Positions 16,543-25,048 of a stretch of DNA of 64,000 nt are shown piece after piece (within the stretch, counting starts at the first letter, position 1; every line of letters starts with the position of its first letter). The stretch is from Streptomyces cellostaticus. GTDB lineage: Bacteria; Actinomycetota; Actinomycetes; Streptomycetales; Streptomycetaceae. The stretch covers positions 270,734-334,733 of the forward strand of contig NZ_KQ948015.1 in NCBI RefSeq assembly GCF_001513965.1, read 5' to 3'. The position numbers were made by a program, and so were the translations under genes. The notes under the pieces are model-generated. The model was given only the letters and a program-made list of their open reading frames with translations. It was not told the DNA's origin and made no database searches.

Positions 16543-17061
16543 CTACTTGATGAGCGCGTTGGCCACCACCACGATCACCCCGAGCAGCGCGTCCACCGCA
16601 CCGATGAGCATGGCGGCCGGCCAACTGCGCGCCGACCAGCGGGCGGTGACGAGGCCCAGGGCGAAGAGGATCACGGTGTTCAGGCCGAACGCCGCGTACT
16701 CCACGCCGTTCTTCGTGGGCCACCAGCCCCACCCCGCGCCCGCGAGCAGGAAGACCGTCGGCAGGACGACCACGATCAGCGGCCACTCGTCGCGCAGGGC
16801 GAGCAGGACGTCCCAGCGGCGATGCGGGGTGCGCTCGGCGATGTAGTGGGCATAGCCATGGGCGAGGGCGGAGGCGAGCGCGGTGAAGAGCAGCCAGGCG
16901 GCGTCGTAGCGGCGGCTGGCGGCCGAGCTGTGACCGTACTGGGTGAGCGCGGCGACCATCGAGCTGGCGAGGACGGCGCCGTAGACACCGCCGAACAGGA
17001 CGGCCTCACGCGTGTCGTGCTGCCGGTGCGGCTCGACGGCGGCCGCAGTGGAGTCAGCCAT
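16543..17061 (-). CDS. Small integral membrane protein
   Basis: A 172-residue protein with four hydrophobic segments (around GGVYGAVLASSMVAAL, AAWLLFTALASALAHGYAHY, WPLIVVVLPTVFLLAGAGWG and AAMLIGAVDALLGVIVVVAN). ATG 17061 is preceded by GGAGAG. I do not recognise a characterised family. It lies 31 bases before the dioxygenase gene on the same strand, so cotranscription is possible. Confidence 0.75.
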   Translation of the reverse strand: MADSTAAAVEPHRQHDTREAVLFGGVYGAVLASSMVAALTQYGHSSAASRRYDAAWLLFTALASALAHGYAHYIAERTPHRRWDVLLALRDEWPLIVVVLPTVFLLAGAGWGWWPTKNGVEYAAFGLNTVILFALGLVTARWSARSWPAAMLIGAVDALLGVIVVVANALIK

Positions 17062-17204
17062 GCTCTCCACGATCACCCGTGCCCCGCACCGCCGCCAGTC
17101 CGCGGCTGGGGTCCGCACGGCCCGACGAAGTGTCCTCCCACCAGCCCCGATGCCGCACACACTGTCGACGGCCGCTCGGGGCGGACCCTGGCTAGGGTCG
17201 CCTC

Positions 17205-17549
17205 ATGACGCACAGCTTCGCGCTCCACATCCCCGACGCCGACCTCGAACCCGAGCCCCTCGACCCGGAGCAGATCGTCTCCGGGAACCCCGAGGTGACC
17301 GGAAAGGTGGTCTGGGAGTCGGCGGACGGCCGGCAGATCCGCGGGATCTGGCAGATCACGCCGGGCGTGGTCACCGACACCGAGGCGGACGAGCTGTTCG
17401 TGGTGATCAGCGGGTCGGCGACGATCGAGGTCGAGGGCGGGCCGACGCTGAGGGTGAGGCCCGGCGACATGGCCGTGCTGCGCGCGGGCGACCGTACGAC
17501 GTGGACCGTGCACGAGACGCTGCGCAAGGCGTACGCGATCAATCTGTGA
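17205..17549 (+). CDS. Cupin-domain protein
   Basis: A 114-residue single-domain cupin resembling the DUF861/(S)-ureidoglycine aminohydrolase-like cupin group: GIWQITPGVV then EADELFVVISGSATIEVEGG, and motif 2 RPGDMAVLRAGDRTTWTVHE. Metal-binding residues of motif 1 are incomplete, so catalysis is not certain. It is convergent with, and overlaps by 11 bases, the LacI gene. Confidence 0.85.
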   Translation: MTHSFALHIPDADLEPEPLDPEQIVSGNPEVTGKVVWESADGRQIRGIWQITPGVVTDTEADELFVVISGSATIEVEGGPTLRVRPGDMAVLRAGDRTTWTVHETLRKAYAINL

Positions 17550-18543
17550 GATCCCGGGGCGCCGCCGTGGTGCCCCTGATCTCCAGCGTCGGCGCGGCGA
17601 GGTGCACCCGTCCTTCTCCCCCGGGCCGCTCGAAGCGGTCGAGGAGGCAGCGGGCGGCGCGGCGGCCGACCTCGTAGGGGGCCGTGTCGACGGTGGTCAG
17701 CCAGACGTGGCGCAGCCGGGCGATGCTCGTGTTGTCGTACCCCGTGACCGACAGGTCCCGCGGCACCCGCAGCCCCAGCTCCTCGGCCGCCGACAAGGCG
17801 CCGACGGAGGCGATGTCGTTGACGGCGAAGACGGCGGTGGGCCGGTCCGGGCGGCTGAGCAGCCGAACGGTGGTGCGGTAGCCGCCCTCCTCGGTCATGT
17901 CGCTGAGCTCGACCAGCGCCTGCGCCCCGTGGTTCCGCATGGTCGCCTCGAAGCTGCGCCGGCGCAGCTCGCCCACGGCGCCGTAGCCCGCGATGTGCGC
18001 GACACGGCGGTGGCCGAGCCCGAGGAGGTGCTCGGTGACCAGCCGCGCCCCGGCCTCGTCGTCGTTCGCCACGACGTCCACGCCGGTCAGCACCGGCTCC
18101 CGGGCCCCGGCGACCACGACCGGTATGCGCTCGGCGACCGCGCCCAGGAAGTCCGGGCCGGGCAGTGTGCCGACCACCACCAGGCCGTCGACGCCGAGGT
18201 CCAGGAAGGGGCCGGTGAGGTCGTCGCCGGTCCGGCGGTTGAGGCGGGCGTCGGCGAGCAGCATGTGCAGGCCGTTGTCGCGCAGAAGTGAGTTCAGGCC
18301 GTCGAGGAGGTCGACGAACCAGGGGTTGCGCAGGTCGTTGAGGAGGACGCCGACGGTGCGGGTGCGCTGCTCGCTCAGGCTGCGCGCCGCCGCGTTCGGC
18401 CGGTAGCCGAGCTCCCGCACCGCCCGCAGCACCGCCTCGCGCTTCTCGGGGCGCACCTGCTCGGAGCCGCGCAGCACCAGCGAGACCAGCGACTTGGAGA
18501 CTCCGGCCCGTTCGGCCACGTCGCGGATCGTCGGCTGTCTCAT
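17539..18543 (-). CDS. LacI-family repressor 1
   Basis: A 334-residue LacI/GalR regulator. The N-terminal HTH TIRDVAERAGVSKSLVSLVL and hinge region precede a periplasmic-binding-protein-like sensor ending in PRDLSVTGYDNTSIARL. It is divergent from a Gfo/Idh dehydrogenase gene. A 12-base palindrome-like site lies five bases upstream of its start and a perfect one upstream of the dehydrogenase, so it likely represses both. The inducer is probably a sugar or cyclitol, inferred from context. Confidence 0.93.
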   Translation of the reverse strand: MRQPTIRDVAERAGVSKSLVSLVLRGSEQVRPEKREAVLRAVRELGYRPNAAARSLSEQRTRTVGVLLNDLRNPWFVDLLDGLNSLLRDNGLHMLLADARLNRRTGDDLTGPFLDLGVDGLVVVGTLPGPDFLGAVAERIPVVVAGAREPVLTGVDVVANDDEAGARLVTEHLLGLGHRRVAHIAGYGAVGELRRRSFEATMRNHGAQALVELSDMTEEGGYRTTVRLLSRPDRPTAVFAVNDIASVGALSAAEELGLRVPRDLSVTGYDNTSIARLRHVWLTTVDTAPYEVGRRAARCLLDRFERPGGEGRVHLAAPTLEIRGTTAAPRDLTD

Positions 18544-18547
18544 GACC

Positions 18548-18559
18548 TGGACCGTTCCA
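18548..18559. promoter_or_regulatory. LacI operator candidate, repressor-proximal
   Basis: TGGACCGTTCCA, one mismatch from the perfect palindrome at 18630. It covers the ribosome binding region of the LacI gene, consistent with autoregulation. Confidence 0.6.
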
Positions 18560-18629
18560 TGAGGTGGGCACGGTTGTCAAAGGGATTGACACATGGGGAA
18601 TCAGCTCCCACTGTGGCCTGGACAGGATA

Positions 18630-18641
18630 TGGACCGGTCCA
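18630..18641. promoter_or_regulatory. LacI operator candidate, dehydrogenase-proximal
   Basis: TGGACCGGTCCA is a perfect 12-base palindrome with the central CG typical of LacI-family sites, 14 bases upstream of the dehydrogenase start codon. Confidence 0.65.
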
Positions 18642-18654
18642 AAGAGGGGCTGTC

Positions 18655-19815
18655 ATGGTGGATGCGCTCGGTGTCGCCGTCGTCGGGTTCGGCTGGATGG
18701 GGCGGGTGCACACGCAGGCGTACGCCCGCGTCCGGCACCACTATCCGCAGTTGCCCCTGCGTCCCGAGCTGGTGACGGTGGCCGAGGAGGTGCCGGGCCG
18801 GGCCGAGGAGGCCGCCGACCGGTTCGGGTTCGCCCGCGCCACCCGCGACTGGCGCGAGGTGGCCGCCGACCCGCGCGTGCAGGCCGTCAGCATCACCGCG
18901 CCCAACTTCCTGCACCGGGAGATCGGCGTGGCGATGGCCGAGGCGGGCAAGCACCTGTGGATCGAGAAGCCGGTGGGCCTGACCGGCGAGGACGCCCGCG
19001 CCGTGGCCGACGCGGTCGCCAAGGCCGGCGTCCAGGGCACGGTCGGCTTCAACTACCGCAACGCGCCCGCCGTGGAGGCCGCTCGCGAGCTGATCGCCTC
19101 CGGCGGGATCGGCACGGTCACGCATGTGCGCATCCGCCTGTTCAGCGACTACGCGGCGCACCCGGACTCCGCCCTGACCTGGCGGTACGAGCGTGAGCGC
19201 GGCGGCAGCGGGGTGCTCGGGGACCTGGCCTCGCACGGCGCGGACCTGGCCCGCTTCCTGCTCGGCGAGATCGCCTCGCTGACCGCCGACACGGCGATCT
19301 TCGTCCCGGAGCGGGCCCGCCCGACGGGCGCCACCGCGGGTCACGCGCTCGCCTCAGGCGGCGCGCCGGGCCCGGTCGAGAACGAGGACTACGTCAGCTG
19401 CCTGCTGCGGTTCGCCTCCGGTGCGCGCGGGGTCCTGGAGGCCTGCCGGGTCTCGGTCGGCGAGCAGAACAACTACGGCTTCGAGGTCCACGGCACCAAG
19501 GGCGCGGTGTCCTGGGACTTCCGCCGGCTGAACGAGCTGGCGGTCAGCCGTGGCACGGCGTACCAGGACCAGCCCGTGAGCACGGTCTACGTCGGCCCGG
19601 GCGACGGCGAGTTCGCCGCGTTCCAGCCGGGCGCGGCCAACGCGATGGGCTACGACGACCTGAAGGTCATCGAGGCGTACCGCTTCCTGCGCTCGGTCGC
19701 CGAGGGCAGGCCGTACGGCACCACCCTGGCCGACGCGGTGCACAGTGCCGCCGTGCTGGACGCCATGGCGCTGTCGGCCGAGAGCGGGGCGTGGGTCAGC
19801 CTGCCGGCGTCGTAG
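18655..19815 (+). CDS. Gfo/Idh/MocA-family oxidoreductase 1
   Basis: A 386-residue NAD(P)-dependent dehydrogenase. The Rossmann start is VAVVGFGWMGRVHTQAYA; the conserved EKPVGLT motif contains the catalytic-region Lys, and GGSGVLGDLASHGADLARFL is the metal/substrate-loop region. ATG 18655 is preceded by GAGGGG; the open frame upstream runs through the operator. The family oxidises sugars, inositols or their derivatives. It is divergent from LacI repressor 1 and converges on LacI repressor 2 with a 20-base overlap. The substrate is probably a cyclitol or modified sugar. Confidence 0.9.
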   Translation: MVDALGVAVVGFGWMGRVHTQAYARVRHHYPQLPLRPELVTVAEEVPGRAEEAADRFGFARATRDWREVAADPRVQAVSITAPNFLHREIGVAMAEAGKHLWIEKPVGLTGEDARAVADAVAKAGVQGTVGFNYRNAPAVEAARELIASGGIGTVTHVRIRLFSDYAAHPDSALTWRYERERGGSGVLGDLASHGADLARFLLGEIASLTADTAIFVPERARPTGATAGHALASGGAPGPVENEDYVSCLLRFASGARGVLEACRVSVGEQNNYGFEVHGTKGAVSWDFRRLNELAVSRGTAYQDQPVSTVYVGPGDGEFAAFQPGAANAMGYDDLKVIEAYRFLRSVAEGRPYGTTLADAVHSAAVLDAMALSAESGAWVSLPAS

Positions 19816-20827
19816 GCATGTTGTAGGGGGTGACCACCTGGATCGCGGACGGCAGGACCGGCCCGGCGGGCGGCAGGGCGCCGTGGTGGCGCATCACCTC
19901 GCGGCAGGCCTCGCGCAGGTCGTGCCGCAGGTCGTGGTGGAGGACGGCGGACAGACGGTGCTCGCGCAGCAGGCGGGTGTTGTCGTGGTCGAGGTCGTGG
20001 GCGACGAACACCGCGCAGTCGCGGCCGAGGTCGGCGAAGGCCCGCAGGGTGGCGTTGTTGCCGCCGCCGATGGAGTACACGGCACGGATCTCCGGGTCAC
20101 GCTCCAGAGCGGCGCGGACGAGGTCGTACTGGGTGGCGTCCAGGCCCTGCCCCTCGGCGATCTCCACCAGGGTGCGCTCCGGGTGCCGGGCCCGCATGAC
20201 GCTGCGGAAGCCCATCTCGCGCTCCTCCTCGTTGCGGAAGAAGCCGCTGCTCAGGCTGGTGAGGACGTTGCCGGGCCGGTCGCCGAGCCACTGGCCCATG
20301 AGGTAGGCGGCGGTGGCGCCCGCGGCCCGGTTGTCGCTGCCGACGTAGGCGAGGCGGCCGCTGGCGGGCAGGTCGGTGACCAGGGTGACGACCGGGATGC
20401 CGGCCGCGGTGAGCCGGCCGACGGCGGCGGTGACCTCGGGGACGTCCGGCGCCTTGAGGATCACCCCCTGCGAGCCCCGGCGGGCGATCCGGTCCAGCGT
20501 GCTGACCTGCTCGGCCGCCGGTCCGGTCTCGCGGAAGTGGAAGCGGGAGCGGACCACGGCCGGGTGCAGCGACGGCAGCTCGGCCTCCAGCGCGGCCCGC
20601 ACGGCCGTGGTGAACCGCTCCGGTGCCTGCACCACGATGTCGACCATGAAGGTACGGCCGACCAGCCGGACCTGGGTGCGCTGCCGGTCCAGGTCGGCTA
20701 TCGCCCGGTGCACCTCCTGGGCGGTGCTCTCCCGCACCCCTCCCCTGCCGTTCAGCACGCGGTCCACCGTGGCCTCGCTCAGGCCTGCCTGACGTGCGAT
20801 TTCCCGGAGGGGGAACGGGTGACCCAT
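19796..20827 (-). CDS. LacI-family repressor 2
   Basis: A 343-residue LacI regulator with HTH PLREIARQAGLSEATVDRVL and a sensor domain of the group with C-terminal sugar-binding subunits (PEVTAAVGRLTAAGIPVVTL, YSIGGGNNATLRAF). This resembles regulators of ribose/inositol-type loci. ATG 20827 has AAGGAG upstream. It is divergent from a three-gene dioxygenase/SDR/Gfo operon, which it probably controls. A 10-base motif upstream of it is also found in the divergent iolD/sugar-ABC promoter (31579-31588). Confidence 0.92.
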   Translation of the reverse strand: MGHPFPLREIARQAGLSEATVDRVLNGRGGVRESTAQEVHRAIADLDRQRTQVRLVGRTFMVDIVVQAPERFTTAVRAALEAELPSLHPAVVRSRFHFRETGPAAEQVSTLDRIARRGSQGVILKAPDVPEVTAAVGRLTAAGIPVVTLVTDLPASGRLAYVGSDNRAAGATAAYLMGQWLGDRPGNVLTSLSSGFFRNEEEREMGFRSVMRARHPERTLVEIAEGQGLDATQYDLVRAALERDPEIRAVYSIGGGNNATLRAFADLGRDCAVFVAHDLDHDNTRLLREHRLSAVLHHDLRHDLREACREVMRHHGALPPAGPVLPSAIQVVTPYNMPTTPAG

Positions 20828-20937
20828 GGGCCGGCTCCTTGAGGGGTTTTTGATGGCTGCGTGCTGGTTGTTGGAGGGGTTTGTACTGACAAGAATGACA
20901 GCACCGCGTCGGCCCCGTGAACGAAAGAAGGACGACG
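20828..20937. promoter_or_regulatory. Divergent promoter between LacI 2 and dioxygenase operon
   Basis: This 110-base region contains a GAGGGGTTT direct repeat (near 20841 and 20875), GGTTTGTACT at 20878-20887, and two TGACA copies nine bases apart near 20886-20900. GGTTTGTACT is the complement of AGTACAAACC found at 31579-31588. Confidence 0.45.
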
Positions 20938-22101
20938 ATGTCCCCCGCCACCGCACAAGGCCGTGCCTGGCTGTCGGAGCAGGACTGCGACCTGGGCACC
21001 TTCCGCGCCCTGGTCACGCGGACCACCGATCTCGCCGACTACCCGTACGCCTCGTCGGTGGAGAGCGGCGTTCTCGTCTACGACAGCGAGCGGCTCCTCG
21101 CCGGTGCCCGCCGGGACGTGCAGGCCGAGCTGGTCCGGGCGCTCACGGACGGGCCCGGCATCGTGGTCTTCAAGGGCGCCTTCCCCGACCCGGCGGTCGT
21201 CGACCGGACGACGGCCGTGTTCGACGCCCTGATCGCCGAGCAGCGCGCCTTTGGCGCGGGCGCCGGGGACCACTTCGCCGAGCCGGGCGCCAACGACCGG
21301 GTGTGGAACGCCTTCGAGAAGGCGGCACTGTACGACCCGGAGGCGTTCGCCGACTACTACGCAGGCGACATCCTGGCCCTGGTCTCGGAGGCCTGGCTCG
21401 GCCCCGGCTACCAGGTCACCTCGCAGATCAACGTGGTCAACCCGGGCGGCGCGGCCCAGACCGCGCACCGGGACTACCACCTCGGCTTCCTGACCGACGA
21501 GGCCGCCGCAGCCTTCCCCGCGCACGTCCACCGCCTCTCCCCCGTGCTCACCCTCCAGGGCGCGGTCGCGCACTGCGACATGCCGGTCGCGTCCGGGCCG
21601 ACGCTGTACCTGCCGTACTCGCAGCAGTACGAGCCCGGGTACCTGGCCTGGCGGCTCCCGGAGTTCCAGGCCTACTTCGAGGCACACCACGTCCAGCTCC
21701 CCCTCGCCAAGGGCGATGCGGCCTTCTTCAACCCGGCGCTCTTCCACGCCGCCGGCACCAACCGCTCCGCGGACATCCGGCGCATGGCCAACCTCCTCCA
21801 GGTGTCCTCGGCCTTCGGGCGCGCGATGGAGACGGTGGACCGGGAGGCGGTGGCGAACGCGGTCTTCCCGGTGCTGCTGAAGCGCAAGGCCGAAGGCGCG
21901 GGCGAGGAGTGGCTGGAGCGGGTGATCGCCGCGAGCGCCGAGGGCTACTCGTTCCCGACCAACCTCGACAACAACCCTCCGGTCGACGGCCTGGCCCCGC
22001 CCTCGCAGGCGGACGTCGTACGGCGGGCGGTACGCGAGGAGTGGACCCCGCGGGCTCTGCGGGACGAGCTGCGGGCCGGCGCCGAGCGGCGCGAGAGCTG
22101 A
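20938..22101 (+). CDS. Phytanoyl-CoA dioxygenase-family Fe(II)/2-oxoglutarate oxygenase
   Basis: A 387-residue PhyH-family protein. The HxD iron pair is in TAHRDYHLG, and the distal His and the 2-oxoglutarate-binding Arg fit FFNPALFHAAGTNRS. Such enzymes hydroxylate unactivated carbons of many small substrates, rarely true phytanoyl-CoA. ATG 20938 is preceded by AAGGA. It heads an operon with an SDR and a Gfo/Idh dehydrogenase, so it may carry out the first oxidation of a methylated or deoxy cyclitol or sugar; this is inference. Confidence 0.87.
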   Translation: MSPATAQGRAWLSEQDCDLGTFRALVTRTTDLADYPYASSVESGVLVYDSERLLAGARRDVQAELVRALTDGPGIVVFKGAFPDPAVVDRTTAVFDALIAEQRAFGAGAGDHFAEPGANDRVWNAFEKAALYDPEAFADYYAGDILALVSEAWLGPGYQVTSQINVVNPGGAAQTAHRDYHLGFLTDEAAAAFPAHVHRLSPVLTLQGAVAHCDMPVASGPTLYLPYSQQYEPGYLAWRLPEFQAYFEAHHVQLPLAKGDAAFFNPALFHAAGTNRSADIRRMANLLQVSSAFGRAMETVDREAVANAVFPVLLKRKAEGAGEEWLERVIAASAEGYSFPTNLDNNPPVDGLAPPSQADVVRRAVREEWTPRALRDELRAGAERRES

Positions 22102-22116
22102 AAGGGCAAGGAACCG

Positions 22117-22893
22117 ATGGGACTTCTCGACGACAAGGTCGTCCTCGTCAACGGCGGTAGTCAGGGTGTCGGCGCCGCGATCGCGCGGGCCGCCGTGCGC
22201 GAGGGCGCCACAGTGGCCGTGACCGGGCGCCGCCCCGAACCGGGCGAGGCCCTGGTGGCCGAGCTGTCCGCGGCCGGCGGCAAGGCGCTGTACGTCCAGG
22301 CCGACCTGTCGGACGCCGAGCAGGCCAAGAACTCGGTGGCCGAGGTGGTCGACGCGTACGGCCGGATCGACTGCCTGGTGAACTCGGCCGGGCTGACCTC
22401 CCGGGGCACGCTGCTGGACACCACGCCCGAGCTGTTCGACGCGCACATCGCGATCAACCTCAAGGGGCCGTTCTTCGCGATGCAGGCGGCGGTCTGCGAC
22501 ATGGTGGCCCGCAAGGCGCCGGGCACGATCGTCAACATCATCACCTCGTCGGCGCACGGCGGGCAGCCGTTCCTCGCGCCGTACGTCGCCGCGAAGGCGG
22601 GGCTGGTGGGCCTGACCCGGAATGCGGCGCACGCCCACCGGTGGGACCGGATCCGGATCAACGGCCTGAACATCGGCTGGACCGCGACCGAGGGCGAGGA
22701 CGCCACCCAGCGCGCCTTCCACGACGCGGGCGACGACTGGCGGGAGCAGGCGGCCGCACGGCTGCCGATGGGCAAGCTCGGCCAGCCGGACGAGATCGCG
22801 GACTTCGTGGTCCTCCTGCTGTCCGACCGCTCGGGCGTGGTCACCGGATCGGTGATCGACTGGGACCAGAACGTACTCGGCGGCCTCGACTAG
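22117..22893 (+). CDS. Short-chain dehydrogenase/reductase
   Basis: A 258-residue classical SDR. The cofactor motif is VNGGSQGVGAAIA; NSAG is present in VNSAGLTSRG; and the catalytic triad is visible as Ser in IITSSAHGG and Tyr/Lys in PYVAAKAG. The C-terminal VTGSVIDWDQNVLGG end is typical. It starts 15 bases after the dioxygenase stop. It probably oxidises the product of the dioxygenase or a related polyol. Confidence 0.93.
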   Translation: MGLLDDKVVLVNGGSQGVGAAIARAAVREGATVAVTGRRPEPGEALVAELSAAGGKALYVQADLSDAEQAKNSVAEVVDAYGRIDCLVNSAGLTSRGTLLDTTPELFDAHIAINLKGPFFAMQAAVCDMVARKAPGTIVNIITSSAHGGQPFLAPYVAAKAGLVGLTRNAAHAHRWDRIRINGLNIGWTATEGEDATQRAFHDAGDDWREQAAARLPMGKLGQPDEIADFVVLLLSDRSGVVTGSVIDWDQNVLGGLD

Positions 22894-22961
22894 GGCCTGT
22901 CCGGCGGATCAGACCCCAGCTCTCCCCTTCAGCACGATCGCACCTTAGGAGCTGCACCCCC

Positions 22962-23966
22962 ATGCGCATTGGAATCCTCGGCCTCGGCCGCATCGGCGCC
23001 TTCCACGCCGAGACCCTCTCCGGGCTCGACGCCGTCGAGTCCCTCGTCGTCGCCGACCCGTTCGCGGACGCGGCCAAGGCCGCGGCCGAGCGGTTCGGGG
23101 CCGAGGTCGCCGACTCGCCCGAGGCGCTGCTGGCGGCCGGGGTGGACGGCCTGGTCGTCGCGGCGGCCACCGATGCCCACCCGGCACTGATCCTGGCCGG
23201 CGTCGAGGCAGGCGTCCCCGTCTTCTGCGAGAAGCCCGTCGCCCGCACCATGGCGGAGGGCGTCGAGGTCCTCAAGGCCGTGCAGGGCAGCGAGGTGCCG
23301 ATCCAGATCGGCTACAACCGCCGTTTCGACGCGGGCTTCGTCGCCGCACGGGCTGCGGTCCAGGCCGGTGAGCTGGGCAAGCTGCACACGGTCCGCTCGA
23401 CGACCCTGGACCCGGCGCCCCCGCCGGCCGCGTACGTCGCCGCTTCCGGCGGCATCTTCCGCGACTGCTCCGTGCACGACTTCGACATCATCCGCTGGGT
23501 GACCGGCCGCGAGGTGACCGAGGTGTACGCGGTCGGCGGCAACCGGGGTGCCGACTACATCAAGGAGGCGGGCGACGCCGACACCACCGGCGCGATCCTC
23601 ACCCTGGACGACGGCACGATCGCGGTGGTCTCCAACTCCCGCCACAACGCCCGTGGTTACGACGTCCGTATGGAGCTGCACGGCTTCCAGGACTCGATCG
23701 CGGTCGGTCTGGACGACAAGCTGCCGCTGCGCTCGGTGGAGCCGGGCGTGAGTTTCCCGGCGGGCACCCCGCACGACTTCTTCATGGACCGCTTCACCGA
23801 CGCCTACCGCGCCGAACTCACCGCGTTCACCGAGGTCGTGGCCGGCACCCGCCCCTCCCCATGCACCGTCGAGGACGCCCTGGAGGCGGGCTGGATCGCC
23901 GAGGCCTGCACGCTGTCCCTGCACGAGCACCGGCCGGTGACGATCGCCGAGGTGCGCGGGGCCTGA
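22962..23966 (+). CDS. Inositol 2-dehydrogenase-like Gfo/Idh/MocA oxidoreductase 2
   Basis: A 334-residue dehydrogenase close in style to IolG. The Rossmann motif is ILGLGRIGAFHAETL; EKPVARTMAEG follows the second strand; the conserved GYNRRFDAGF and GGIFRDCSVHDFDIIRW segments are characteristic of myo-inositol 2-dehydrogenases, including the D-x-x-x-H catalytic pair. TAGGAG precedes ATG 22962. It is the last gene of the dioxygenase operon, which ends in a strong terminator. Family members act on myo-, scyllo- or D-chiro-inositol; which one cannot be read from sequence alone. Confidence 0.9.
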   Translation: MRIGILGLGRIGAFHAETLSGLDAVESLVVADPFADAAKAAAERFGAEVADSPEALLAAGVDGLVVAAATDAHPALILAGVEAGVPVFCEKPVARTMAEGVEVLKAVQGSEVPIQIGYNRRFDAGFVAARAAVQAGELGKLHTVRSTTLDPAPPPAAYVAASGGIFRDCSVHDFDIIRWVTGREVTEVYAVGGNRGADYIKEAGDADTTGAILTLDDGTIAVVSNSRHNARGYDVRMELHGFQDSIAVGLDDKLPLRSVEPGVSFPAGTPHDFFMDRFTDAYRAELTAFTEVVAGTRPSPCTVEDALEAGWIAEACTLSLHEHRPVTIAEVRGA

Positions 23967-23996
23967 AGACGGATCTCCGTCGGCCGCAGCACCGGA

Positions 23997-24033
23997 CCGG
24001 TCCGGGCCCGAGGTCTGCTCGGGCACGGACCGG
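23997..24033 (+). terminator. Terminator of the dioxygenase/SDR/dehydrogenase operon
   Basis: A 16-base stem with one internal mismatch: CCGGTCCG plus GCCCGAG pairs with CTCGGGC plus CGGACCGG around the loop GTCTG. Confidence 0.8.
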
Positions 24034-24062
24034 TGAGATGCAGGTCACACATCTGGAGTGGA

Positions 24063-24089
24063 TGTCACACTCCGGATGCCCGGGGCGCT
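24063..24089 (+). promoter_or_regulatory. Candidate ECF41-type autoregulated promoter
   Basis: TGTCACA at 24063-24069 is followed after exactly 16 bases by CGCT (24086-24089). Published ECF41 promoters have TGTCACA-N16-CGTC, so the -35 is perfect and the -10 nearly so. The site lies 38 bases upstream of the sigma factor gene. Confidence 0.6.
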
Positions 24090-24126
24090 CTCAGTTCGGA
24101 ATGGATCCGCGACGAGAGGCCCTGCG

Positions 24127-25032
24127 ATGTCCGACACTGCGACACAGGTGTTCCACGAACACCGTGAGCTGCTGTTCTCCATCGTCTACAACATGCTCGG
24201 CAGCGTCGCCGACACCGAGGACGTGGTGCAGGAGACATGGCTGTCGTGGACCGCCAGGAACGAGGCACCGGGCGCGGAGCCGATCGACAACCCGCGCGCC
24301 TACCTGGTGCGGATCGCGGTGAACCGGGCGCTCGCCCACCGGGCCACCCTCAGCCGCCGCCGCGAGACGTACATCGGGCCGTGGCTGCCCGAACCGCTCG
24401 TCGGCCCTCTCGCCGGCACTCCCGTCCCCGACGATGCCGCTGATGCGGCGGTGCGCGCCGAGTCGGTGTCGATGGCGCTGCTGGTGGTCCTGGAAACCCT
24501 CACCCCACTGGAACGCGGGGTGTTCGTCCTGCACGAGGTGTTCGGCTACGCCCACACCGAGATCGCAGAAATCCTCGGCCGCAGTCCCTCGGCGATACGC
24601 CAGCTCGCCCATCGCGCCCGCGAGCACGTCCACGCCCGACGCCCCCGCTACGAGCCCGAACCGCGTGTCCGGCAGCAGGTGACCGAACGGTTCCTGGCCG
24701 CCGCGCTCGGCGGTGACCTGGACGCCCTCCTGCAGATCCTGGCGCCGGAGGTGACCCTGTGGGGCGACGCCGGAGGCAAGGGCCGGGCGCCGGCGGGCCA
24801 CAGGCCGCTCCACGGCCGGGACAAGGTCGCCCGCCTGCTCGCCGCTGCCGCCCCCCGCTCCGGCAAGGGCCTCGACATCGCCTACCGCAGCGTCAACGGC
24901 GCCCCGTCGGTGCTGCTGTCCGCCGGCGAAACCGCCTGCGCCGTCCTCGTCCTCGACCTCACTGCGGACGGCAACCAGGTGTGCGGGATCTACGTCGTCG
25001 CCAATCCCGACAAGCTCTCTCACGTCAACTGA
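24127..25032 (+). CDS. ECF41-family RNA polymerase sigma factor with C-terminal SnoaL-like domain
   Basis: A 301-residue protein. Sigma region 2 (FHEHRELLFSIVYNMLGSVA, DTEDVVQETWLSW) and region 4 (LTPLERGVFVLHEVFGYAHT, EIAEILGRSPSAIRQLAHRA) are followed by a SnoaL/NTF2-like C-terminal domain of about 120 residues. ECF41 hallmarks are present: the linker WLPEP (GPWLPEPLVGP) and a DGGGK-like motif (GDAGGKGR). The C-terminal domain controls sigma activity in place of a separate anti-sigma factor. ATG 24127 has GAGAGG upstream. ECF41 genes normally neighbour a COE-type oxidoreductase, decarboxylase or epimerase; here the partner is an MMPL transporter 16 bases downstream. Confidence 0.92.
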   Translation: MSDTATQVFHEHRELLFSIVYNMLGSVADTEDVVQETWLSWTARNEAPGAEPIDNPRAYLVRIAVNRALAHRATLSRRRETYIGPWLPEPLVGPLAGTPVPDDAADAAVRAESVSMALLVVLETLTPLERGVFVLHEVFGYAHTEIAEILGRSPSAIRQLAHRAREHVHARRPRYEPEPRVRQQVTERFLAAALGGDLDALLQILAPEVTLWGDAGGKGRAPAGHRPLHGRDKVARLLAAAAPRSGKGLDIAYRSVNGAPSVLLSAGETACAVLVLDLTADGNQVCGIYVVANPDKLSHVN

Positions 25033-25048
25033 GGACCGGGGAATCCAC

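Noticed and set aside
20779..22722. A 647-codon minus-strand ORF opposite the dioxygenase and SDR
   Set aside because: Same antisense effect; no ribosome binding site or family motif, while the plus strand carries two complete enzymes.
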